This document shows positions 57,510-64,000 of a stretch of DNA of 64,000 nt, piece after piece; position 1 is the stretch's first letter, and each line of letters starts with the position of its first letter. This DNA is from Amycolatopsis umgeniensis (GTDB lineage Bacteria > Actinomycetota > Actinomycetes > Mycobacteriales > Pseudonocardiaceae), in contig NZ_JACHMX010000001.1 of the NCBI RefSeq assembly GCF_014205155.1, forward strand, positions 1,426,001-1,490,000. The letters run 5' to 3'. The notes beneath the pieces were generated by a model, which saw only the letters and a program-made list of their open reading frames with translations, was not told the origin of the DNA and ran no database searches. The position numbers and the translations under genes were made by a program.

Positions 57510-57773
57510 TCAGCGCCTTTCGTCGGATCCGTCGGCCTTACCGTCGAGTGCCTCGGTGAGCACTTCCGCCACCGACCCGATGTCGGTGAACCGGTCCAGC
57601 TGGTCCAGATCAATCCTCACGTCGTGGTAGATCTCCAGCGCCGACAGGAGTTTTATCCGTCCTTTGGAGTCGATACCCAGCTCTTCGAGCGGTGCGTCGA
57701 ACTCGATTTCGGCGGGATCAAGCCGAAAAGTCTCGCTGACGACCTTCACGACCTCCGCGCGGTGATCACCCAC
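57510..57773 (-). CDS. Acyl carrier protein
   Basis: An 87-aa ACP with the phosphopantetheine attachment Ser in LEELGIDSKGRIKLLSALE. The usual DSL is DSK here. Helix II and the hydrophobic faces are otherwise normal. GTG 57773 overlaps the end of the fatty acyl-AMP ligase gene by 8 nt, so the two are made together. The ligase is expected to load it with a fatty acid. Confidence 0.85.
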   Translation of the reverse strand: MGDHRAEVVKVVSETFRLDPAEIEFDAPLEELGIDSKGRIKLLSALEIYHDVRIDLDQLDRFTDIGSVAEVLTEALDGKADGSDERR

Positions 57774-59415
57774 GGGGCCGACTATAACGCGCCTTCGCGG
57801 CCGCTCGCGCAACCTTGCCACTGGAAGTGCGCGGAAGGTCACCGGAGGGAACCAGAAGGACCGATCGCAACGTCAGATCATGTTCACGTGACACCGCACG
57901 CAATACCACTCTGGTGACTTCTTTGACATCGGCTTCGGCGTTCTTTGCCCATTCGGCTACCAACATCGCCCCTTCACCCATTTCGTCCGACACGCCGAAA
58001 GCGGCGACCCGGTCGCGGCGGACGGCCGGATGCGCTTCCCCCGCCACCGCCTCGATGTCCTGCGGATGGAAGTTACGGCCGTCGATGACGATGAGATCCT
58101 TGAGCCTGCCGGTGATGTAGAGGTCCCCTCCATGGAACAGGCCGAGGTCACCGGTGCGCAACCAGCCGCCGTCGCCCTCGAGTTCGCCGCCGAACGCGGC
58201 GGCGTCCCCGCGGCCCCAGTAACCGGCCGCGACGTTCGGGCCGCGGATCCAGATCTCGCCTGCCAGTCCGTCGGGCTGCGCCATCCCGTCACGGACGATC
58301 CGCACCCGCTGGCCGAGCGGGCGGCCGACCGAGACCAGTTCCTGACCGTCCGGCACCTCGATCGCCCGGCCCTGCGCGAGGGCTTCCCTGTCGAACACCG
58401 CACCTCGCGGCCCCTCCGCGCCCGCGCTCGCCACGTACACGGTGGCCTCGGCAAGGCCGTACGACGGGCGGTGGGCTTCGGGCCGGAATCCGCGCGGGCC
58501 GAAGACCTCCCGGAAGCGCGCGACCGTGCGCGGCTGGATCGGCTCGGCGCCGTTGAGCGCGACCCGGACGTCGGAGAGGTCGAGGTCGTCCCCGGCCTCC
58601 CCGGCGGCGTCCGCGGCCAGGTCGAACGCGAAGTTCGGCGCGGCGGTGAACACGGCCGGGTGATCCGCCAGTTGACGCAGCCACCTCGCGGGCCGCTGCA
58701 CGAACTCCGCGGGCGACATGAAAACCGACCGCGCTCCGGCGAAGACCGGCAGGCACAGGAGCTGGATGAGGCCCATGTCGTGGAAGAACGGGATCCAGCC
58801 CGCGCAGGTCGTCCCCTCGTCGACCGCGTAGGCCTGACTCGCCTGCCAGCAGGCCGCGGTGACCGCCCGGTGCGGGATCACGGCACCGGCCGGCTCCCGC
58901 GTCGACCCGGACGTGTACTGCAGGTACGCGGGACTCTCGGGGGCCACCGGGAGGGGGTCGGCACCCGGCCCGGAAAGCTCGTCGACCACAAGCAGATGTT
59001 CGGGCTCGCCCGCTTCCCGCGTTTTCGCGGCGGCGGCAGACGAGGTCAGCCAGACCCGGGCACCGCAGTCCTCCAGCACACCGGCGAGCCTGCCGCGCTG
59101 GGACGGACTGCCCGGCGTCATCAACGGCACGGCCACCAGGCCGGCGGCGAGCGCTCCGAAGAACGCCAGGGGGTAGTTCAGGTCCTGGCCGGTCAGCACG
59201 GCGACGCGATCGCCCGGACGCGTGACCCGGCCCAGCGCGCCCGCGACTTCCCGGACCCGGGAGGCGAACCCTGTCCAGGTGACCGTGTTGTCCACACCGG
59301 CGCTGTGGTCCTGATGTGTGAACAGCGGGCGCGGGTCGGTCTCGCGAGCGAACAACCGCTCGACGATCGAGGTGCGCAGCACCTGCTCCGGAACTTCCAC
59401 CGGCGACGCGGTCAT
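57766..59415 (-). CDS. Fatty acyl-AMP ligase (FAAL, FadD-like)
   Basis: The 549-aa ANL enzyme shows FAAL hallmarks: P-loop YTSGSTREPAGAVIPHR, IPFFHDMGLIQ, FMSPAEFVQRPARWLRQL, ALNGAEPIQPRTVARF, YGLAEATVYVA, then TGDLGLFHGGDLYITGRLKD and IVIDGRNFHPQDIE. Catalytic Lys is in SSGKVARAA near the end. It adenylates a fatty acid and passes it to an ACP rather than CoA. ATG 59415 was used. It is first gene of the ESX-linked operon. Confidence 0.9.
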   Translation of the reverse strand: MTASPVEVPEQVLRTSIVERLFARETDPRPLFTHQDHSAGVDNTVTWTGFASRVREVAGALGRVTRPGDRVAVLTGQDLNYPLAFFGALAAGLVAVPLMTPGSPSQRGRLAGVLEDCGARVWLTSSAAAAKTREAGEPEHLLVVDELSGPGADPLPVAPESPAYLQYTSGSTREPAGAVIPHRAVTAACWQASQAYAVDEGTTCAGWIPFFHDMGLIQLLCLPVFAGARSVFMSPAEFVQRPARWLRQLADHPAVFTAAPNFAFDLAADAAGEAGDDLDLSDVRVALNGAEPIQPRTVARFREVFGPRGFRPEAHRPSYGLAEATVYVASAGAEGPRGAVFDREALAQGRAIEVPDGQELVSVGRPLGQRVRIVRDGMAQPDGLAGEIWIRGPNVAAGYWGRGDAAAFGGELEGDGGWLRTGDLGLFHGGDLYITGRLKDLIVIDGRNFHPQDIEAVAGEAHPAVRRDRVAAFGVSDEMGEGAMLVAEWAKNAEADVKEVTRVVLRAVSREHDLTLRSVLLVPSGDLPRTSSGKVARAAAKARYSRPRG

Positions 59416-59451
59416 GTCCGGCAACCTACTTGAGCCGATGATCACCCGCTT

Positions 59452-59481
59452 GGCGCCCCTGCGGGTGCCCGCAGGGGCGCC
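59452..59481 (-). terminator. Terminator hairpin of the DUF6801 gene orientation
   Basis: Perfect 14-bp stem GGCGCCCCTGCGGG with a 2-nt loop, 11 nt past the stop of the gene at 59492 and 37 bp before the FAAL start, so it also insulates the ESX operon. Confidence 0.75.
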
Positions 59482-59491
59482 CGGTGCCGGG

Positions 59492-60112
59492 TCAGCTCAC
59501 CGTCACGGTCGCGAGCGCGGGGTTCTGGCCGGGGTCGATGCCGCACGGCAGATCGAACGTGCCGAGGTCCGTCGGCGTGCCGTCCGCCCGCCTCGGCGTG
59601 ACCTTCCCGGTGAAGGTGCCGCCCACGGCGAAGGCGACCGAACCGGGCTTCTTCACGGTGAGCCCGGGGATCGGGCCGGTGATGGCGAGCGCCAGCGGGC
59701 CGTCCTGCGGTACGGCGGTGACCGGGAAACCCAGGCCGTTGAGCGTGACACCGAGTTCGGTGCCGTTGTAGTCGACGTCGACGTTCGCCGACGCGGTTCC
59801 TTCGATGGTCGCCGCGCCGATCAGGTTCAGCGCGGTGACGCTGTCCCCTTCGAGGGAAACGGCCACGGAAAAGCCGGTGACGTCGATCGGGGATCCGGCG
59901 GTCACCGTTTCGGGGAAGGTCGCGGTCACTTTCGCGGCGACCTGCTGTGCGCCGATGAGCGGCATTTCGCAGGTGAAGGTCAGATCCTTGACCACCGGCC
60001 CGGCGAGCGGAGCGGCGGAAACGGCACCGGACGGCAGCGTGACCGCCGCTCCGGCGATGACCAGCGCGGTCGCGATCCGGACAACGGGTCTCAAAGAAGA
60101 AAAGCGCGCCAT
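59492..60112 (-). CDS. Secreted DUF6801-like protein
   Basis: The 206-aa exported protein has a signal peptide (ending AVSAAPL) and an Ig-like beta domain: FTCEMPLIGAQQVAAKVTAT, TVTAGSPIDVTGFSVAV and a final PCGIDPGQNPALATVTVS with the partner Cys. The first and last cysteines could form a disulfide. I link it to DUF6801 from memory of the TCxxPLIG pattern. GGAGGA precedes ATG 60112. Function unknown. Confidence 0.75.
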   Translation of the reverse strand: MARFSSLRPVVRIATALVIAGAAVTLPSGAVSAAPLAGPVVKDLTFTCEMPLIGAQQVAAKVTATFPETVTAGSPIDVTGFSVAVSLEGDSVTALNLIGAATIEGTASANVDVDYNGTELGVTLNGLGFPVTAVPQDGPLALAITGPIPGLTVKKPGSVAFAVGGTFTGKVTPRRADGTPTDLGTFDLPCGIDPGQNPALATVTVS

Positions 60113-60285
60113 GGAAATCCTCCGACGGGGAATTCGGGAAAGGAATGACGAAATCCGGGAAAACGTTACGACCAACCGAACCGGTCAACAACACACCAAC
60201 TCGGTGGTATCGATTCAGCCGGATTGTTCTTGTCATTCGAGGACGATTCCAGGGCAGCGTTCTTGCCAGATCGGTAATCGTCGGT

Positions 60286-60677
60286 TCAGCTCAGCGCGTC
60301 CAGTCCTTCTTGCCAGCGTCGCCGCCGCTCGGCGGAATCCTGTTCCCACCAGGGAGTGCCGCGTTCGCCCAAGGCGACCTTCGCGAGGTGCACCCGCGAG
60401 CGGGCGTCTCGTTCCGCCTCGGTGTCCTGACCACGGCGGGCGGCCCCGACGTCGCGCCGGGCACGCATCAGCAGGCTGCGGAGCCGGGCCGCTGCTTCCT
60501 CCGGGATTTCGGGATCGGTCGCCCGCCAGCGCCGTCCGTCGATCACGACGAAGTGCCCGTCCGGCGTCCTGTCCGGCTCAGCCTCTGCGGTCAACGCGAT
60601 CCTCGCCTGGTCCGCACCGGGGCCGTCACCGTCCCGGATCCGCTCCAGTTCTCGCCGCGGGCAGGCAGATCGGTCAT
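60286..60677 (-). pseudogene. Tol biopolymer-transporter-like gene, frameshifted near its start
   Basis: The main frame ELERIRDGDGPGADQARIAL, DGHFVVIDGRRWRATDPEIP, KVALGERGTPWWEQD matches proteins annotated 'biopolymer transporter Tol' in actinomycetes. The natural start ATG 60677 (MTDLPARGE) is in another frame; GGCGAGAACTGG has an extra GA compared with the expected GGCGAACTGG. Length 392 nt is not a multiple of three. A TTG inside the gene could still give a shortened product. The ATG overlaps the upstream stop (ATGA). Confidence 0.65.
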
Positions 60678-61463
60678 CGGACCAGGGTCGCACCGATCGG
60701 CCCTCCCCGCTCGGCGTGCAGGCCTCCCGCGAGTTCGTGCAGGAAACGGCCAGCGTGACGCGCTCGCCCGGCGCGACCAGCGGCGGCTCGGCCGGTTTGA
60801 AGGTCAGCCCGCCCCTGTTCAGCCGGGCGAGACTGAACGTGCCGACGACCTTGGTGCCGTGCCGGATCTGGATCTGCCCGGCGTCCGCGCGGGGATTGCG
60901 CAGCAGCACCGAAGTGACCTGGTACCGCGGGCCGGGCGGGACGACATAGGAGAACAGCTGGGGCCCGCCGCCCACGTTGGGATAGGCCTCGGCGGCGATG
61001 GGGAACGTGGCCGTACCCGGTGAGCCGGATCCCGTACCGTCCGCCCCGTCGGTGCCATCGGCCGACGAGTCCGTCGCGGCGGCCGCTGCGGTCGAGCTCG
61101 CCGCGGTGCTTTGACTCGCGGAAGTGCTCGGTGGGGCCGAGGAGGACGTCGGCGAGGCTGACGGGGTGGTGCTGCCCGGCGGCGACGTGGTCGCGATCGA
61201 GACCGGGCGTTGCCGCGGCGATCTCGATCGGGTCGGCGTCCGGCGCGCGCACCTGGACCGTGAACGGCAGCTGCCGGTTCTGCCCCTTCCAGAAGCACCT
61301 CTTCGGCCGGGCGACGATCCGGATGAAATTCGCGGCGCCGGGTTCCAGCACCGGGCTGTGCGGGCGCAGCCGGAAGGACAGTTTGGCGTCCGGGTCGCTC
61401 GCGGTGATCTCCACCGGATGCGGCTGGTTCCCCAGGTTGTCCACGGCGAGCGTGTGCTTGCGC
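60674..61463 (-). pseudogene. 5'-truncated, frameshifted 'hydrolytic protein' (Ig-like extracellular domain family)
   Basis: From 61463 the minus strand reads HTLAVDNLGNQPHPVEITAS, LEPGAANFIRIVARPKRCFW, then shifts frame near 61205 into a Pro/Ser-rich linker and a C-terminal domain YVVPPGPRYQVTSVLLRNPR; near 60710 it shifts back to end GATLVR-stop at 60674. The family normally has about 300 more N-terminal residues. None are upstream; the plus-strand remnant starts there instead. Confidence 0.65.
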
Positions 61464-61465
61464 CG

Positions 61466-61966
61466 TACTGGCGGGCTGGCTCCTCGCCGTCGGCAAGCTG
61501 CGGGCCGGGTTGCTGACGGTTTTGCGGACCAGGGTGACGCCGTGTCCGCGAGTGGCCGTGGTGGTTCCGGAGCCGCCCGCGTCGGTCGAGCTGCGCTGCC
61601 TGGGCAGCCACACCCTGACGGTGTCCGGGAGCGACGTCGACCTGAGCGGCCTGCGCGCCCAAGCCCGCCGGCTCCGGCGTCCTCCGTCACGGCAACGCCT
61701 ACCTGTTGCACCTGCCGCCCGGCAGCCTCGTGGACGTGGTCGACTTCGCCGACACCGTCCGGCAATGGCGGATGGCGCGGCAAAGCGGGGACTCCGTGGC
61801 CGTCACGCGTCTCGGGCACCGGATCCTCGATCTGTACCGGGGCGAACTGCTCACCGAAGAAGGCCCCGCCGAGTGGATCCTCGCCAAACGCGAGGCCGTC
61901 CGGGGAGAAGCCGCGAGCGCGGCCGCGGCCAGGGCCGAGCAGACATACCGGGCACTGCTGGCTTAG
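61466..61966 (+). pseudogene. BTAD/SARP-type regulator remnant, 5'-truncated with an internal deletion
   Basis: Plus-strand reading AVLAGWLLAVGKLRAGLLTV (a membrane helix), SVELRCLGSHTLTVSGSDVD, LSGLRAQARRL, then after a frame change near 61675 GVLRHGNAYLLHLPPGSLVD and LYRGELLTEEGPAEWILAKR. This is the typical end of a LysM/BTAD regulator. About 35 codons between the two blocks are missing, and no start region exists. The stop at 61966 is natural. Confidence 0.68.
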
Positions 61967-62095
61967 ACAGCTGTTCGAGTTCGTTTACTCTTGTGAATTT
62001 CGGACAGAAGACCGGACATTTCTCGCCCATCCTCCAACCTCGGCCGCACACTCGTCGGGCAGTGTGTTTCTTTCCCCCGGCCTTGGAGGATTACC

Positions 62096-63220
62096 ATGCG
62101 TCGAAGAATCGCCCTGGCACTCGGCGGCGCCGCCGTCCTGACCGCGAGCCTCACTTCCGCCGCCCTCGCCCCCGTCGCGCTGGCGTCCCCCGGACTGATC
62201 ACCGCCATGCAGCGAGATCTGGGACTCACCGCCGCACAGGCGGAAACCCGGCTGACCCAGGAAATGACCGCCTCACGCGTGATGCCCGCCGCCCAGCAGG
62301 CCGCCGGTGCGGCGTTCGGCGGAGCCTGGTTCGACCCGGCGCGCGGCAAACTCGTCGTCGGGGTGACCGACCCCGCGGCGGCGTCCGCCGTCCGGCAGGC
62401 AGGTGCCGAACCCGCCACCGTCGCGATCAGCGCGACGAAACTCGACGCGGCGAAGGCCGAAATCGACTTGTCGGCCAAGACGCGGCCCGCCCCCGCGGCC
62501 GTCAGCGGCTGGCGCGCCGACCCGCGCAGCGGGAGTGTCGTGGTCGCCGTGCAGCCGGGCGCGCACGGCTCCGACATCGATGACTTCCTGGCCAGGGCAA
62601 GGAAAGCCGGCCCGGTCACCGTGGTCTCCGCGCCGAAGGCCGAACCGTTCGCGGCGGGCACCGTCGGCGGCGACCCGTACTACATCAACGGGAACACCCG
62701 CTGCTCGATCGGGTTCTCCGTCAACGGCGGGTTCGTCAGCGCCGGGCACTGCGGCGGCTCCGGCAGCTCCGTCGTCGGCTGGGACGGCTCGGCGATGGGC
62801 AGCTTCGCCGGTTCTTCCTTCCCCGGCAACGACTACGCGTTCATCCGGATCGGCAACGGCTGGTGGACCGCGCCGGTCGTCCTCGGCTGGGGCACGGTGA
62901 GCGACGCGCTCGTCCGCGGATCGTGGGTCGCCCCCGTCGGCACCTCGGTGTGCCGGTCCGGCTCGACGACGCATTGGCACTGCGGCACCGTGCTGGGACA
63001 CAACGAGACCGTCAACTACTCGCAAGGCGCGGTCCACCAGATGACGCGCACCAACGTCTGCGCGGAACCCGGCGACTCCGGCGGCTCCTTCATCACCGGC
63101 GACCAGGCACAGGGCGTCACCTCCGGCGGCTGGGGGAACTGCGGTTCCGGCGGCGAAACCTGGTTCCAGCCGGTGAACGAGATCCTGCAGACCTACGGTT
63201 TGTCACTCGTCACCGCGTGA
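62096..63220 (+). CDS. Secreted S1 serine protease, streptogrisin/alpha-lytic type (second)
   Basis: A 374-aa preproenzyme: signal peptide (ending VALASPG), prodomain of about 155 residues and chymotrypsin domain with His in FVSAGHCG (about 216), Asp in GNDYAFIRI (about 245) and Ser in PGDSGGSF (about 326). Disulfide candidates CSIGF-GHC and CRSG-HCG and CAEP-NCGSG. GGAGGA precedes ATG 62096. It is closer to streptogrisins C/D than the protease at 16257, with the shorter loop. Confidence 0.93.
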   Translation: MRRRIALALGGAAVLTASLTSAALAPVALASPGLITAMQRDLGLTAAQAETRLTQEMTASRVMPAAQQAAGAAFGGAWFDPARGKLVVGVTDPAAASAVRQAGAEPATVAISATKLDAAKAEIDLSAKTRPAPAAVSGWRADPRSGSVVVAVQPGAHGSDIDDFLARARKAGPVTVVSAPKAEPFAAGTVGGDPYYINGNTRCSIGFSVNGGFVSAGHCGGSGSSVVGWDGSAMGSFAGSSFPGNDYAFIRIGNGWWTAPVVLGWGTVSDALVRGSWVAPVGTSVCRSGSTTHWHCGTVLGHNETVNYSQGAVHQMTRTNVCAEPGDSGGSFITGDQAQGVTSGGWGNCGSGGETWFQPVNEILQTYGLSLVTA

Positions 63221-64000
63221 CCTGCCCAGACGGGTCGTGAGTGGTGAGGGGCGGTTTTAACCGTCCCTCACCACTCACGATGGCGGGAAGCGCGTCGAGA
63301 CTGTGCCGCACGGCCTCGGCGCCATACTCGAACATCTGCCGCTCGTAGTCACCGACAGCGTCGAGGAGGCCCTTGCGCCCCTCCGCCGCCTCGATCAGGC
63401 GGCGGCGCAACAGATCGGCGTCACGCAAGGCCGTGTTCGCGCCGTTGCCGCCGGTCGGCGAGGTGGCGTGGATCGCGTCGCCGAGCAGCGTGACCGGACC
63501 CGGTGCCCACCGCTCGCGGGGTTCGACCACGCGGATGGACAGGAGGGTGCTGTTGTCCGGATCGGACTGCTCGACGAGCGCCCGGAGATCGGGATGCCAA
63601 CCGTCCATTCTGGACAATGCGGCCTCCTGCGGGGTCGACGTGCCGAGCGAGCCGTCCGGCAGGATCATCGCCCAGCGCACATAGTCACGGACGTCGGGAA
63701 GGGTCACCTCGGGCGCCAGTTCCTCGGCCGCCTCCTTCGGCGGGGTACGGAAACGCATCGCTCCGAGCAGCAGGCTCACCCCGTTCCCGGCGATCTTCGA
63801 GCCGAAGGCCTGCTTCAACCCGGCGAAGCGTTCGGTCAGCGGTGTGCGGCCGATGACGAACCGGACGCCGGTGTCGGTCGGGGTGGTCAGTGGTGACAAC
63901 GTCGCGCGGACCGCGGAGCCGACCCCGTCCGCCCCGACCAGCAGGTCCGCGATCACCGGGTCACCGTGCGCGAACCGGGCGGAGACCTTGCCGTCGGGCA
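63210..64000 (-). CDS. FAD-dependent monooxygenase, C-terminal part (5' end outside window)
   Basis: The visible 263 residues carry the flavoprotein hydroxylase (PHBH-like) motifs ADLLVGADGVGSAVR and VTLLGDAIHATSPTGGNGAN, the second binding the FAD ribityl chain. The N-terminal GxGxxG is outside the window. The substrate is unknown. The 3' end overlaps the convergent protease gene by 11 nt and the hairpin. Confidence 0.88.
   Translation of the reverse strand, partial: PDGKVSARFAHGDPVIADLLVGADGVGSAVRATLSPLTTPTDTGVRFVIGRTPLTERFAGLKQAFGSKIAGNGVSLLLGAMRFRTPPKEAAEELAPEVTLPDVRDYVRWAMILPDGSLGTSTPQEAALSRMDGWHPDLRALVEQSDPDNSTLLSIRVVEPRERWAPGPVTLLGDAIHATSPTGGNGANTALRDADLLRRRLIEAAEGRKGLLDAVGDYERQMFEYGAEAVRHSLDALPAIVSGEGRLKPPLTTHDPSGQVTR
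63236..63279. terminator. 21-bp hairpin terminator between the protease and FAD enzyme genes
   Basis: Arms CGTGAGTGGTGAGGG and complement, then CGGTT/AACCG around a TT loop, one G-T wobble, 16 nt past the protease stop. It lies inside the last codons of the convergent FAD monooxygenase gene. T and A runs in the loop suit two-way termination. Confidence 0.75.

Overview
The window is high-GC actinobacterial DNA. Dense GTG/TTG starts, ATGA-coupled operons, likely leaderless genes, streptogrisin-type proteases, ESX/WXG-like proteins, a DUF222-HNH gene with an actinobacterial SOS box, and dispersed long palindromes all point to the Pseudonocardiales, most likely an Amycolatopsis-like chromosome. 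This is inference from gene style; no marker gene was compared. No tRNA, rRNA, CRISPR array, integrase or transposase was found.

Region by region. 0-6.4 kb: the first codons of glmS, a small unknown gene and an M20 peptidase, then a divergent exopolysaccharide-like locus (a 51-residue membrane peptide missing from simple ORF lists, a processive GT2 glycosyltransferase, a WecB epimerase and a membrane-anchored DUF2334 deacetylase-like protein). 6.4-21 kb: an XRE-like regulator, a secreted papain-like protease with its partner, a class III cyclase, several SAM methyltransferases, two tandem-MerR regulators flanking a DUF6194 gene, an ESX-like pair, a streptogrisin-type protease, a lipoprotein hydrolase and a DinB protein. 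21-36 kb: a DesK-type two-component system divergent from an ABC exporter plus peptidase operon; an RHH regulator-DUF4097-ABC operon with operator boxes; three paralogous LuxR-type orphan regulators, one beside a STAND ATPase; and an amidase/TetR pair. 36-48 kb: small regulator-enzyme or regulator-transporter divergons (TetR/MFS-Usp, LysR/EamA, TetR/quinone reductase, TetR/arylamine N-acetyltransferase), several with perfect operator palindromes. 47.5-50.3 kb: a decaying patch with a frameshifted PPOX gene, a 145-bp tandem duplication and an SOS-controlled DUF222-HNH gene with a degraded second copy. 50.3-53.8 kb: tartrate-type dehydrogenase, LysR and GntP permease, linked by matching LysR boxes. 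53.8-59.4 kb: a coupled operon joining a fatty acyl-AMP ligase and acyl carrier protein to three ESX-like proteins, the most unusual system here. 59.4-64 kb: a DUF6801 exported protein, a locus of three truncated or frameshifted genes, a second streptogrisin-type protease and an FAD monooxygenase cut by the window edge.

Themes: many short regulator/enzyme divergons with palindromic operators; cell-envelope functions (sugar-nucleotide supply from glmS to wecB/GT2, exported proteases, ESX-like proteins); and local gene decay around 26.1, 47.6-50.3 and 60.3-62 kb.
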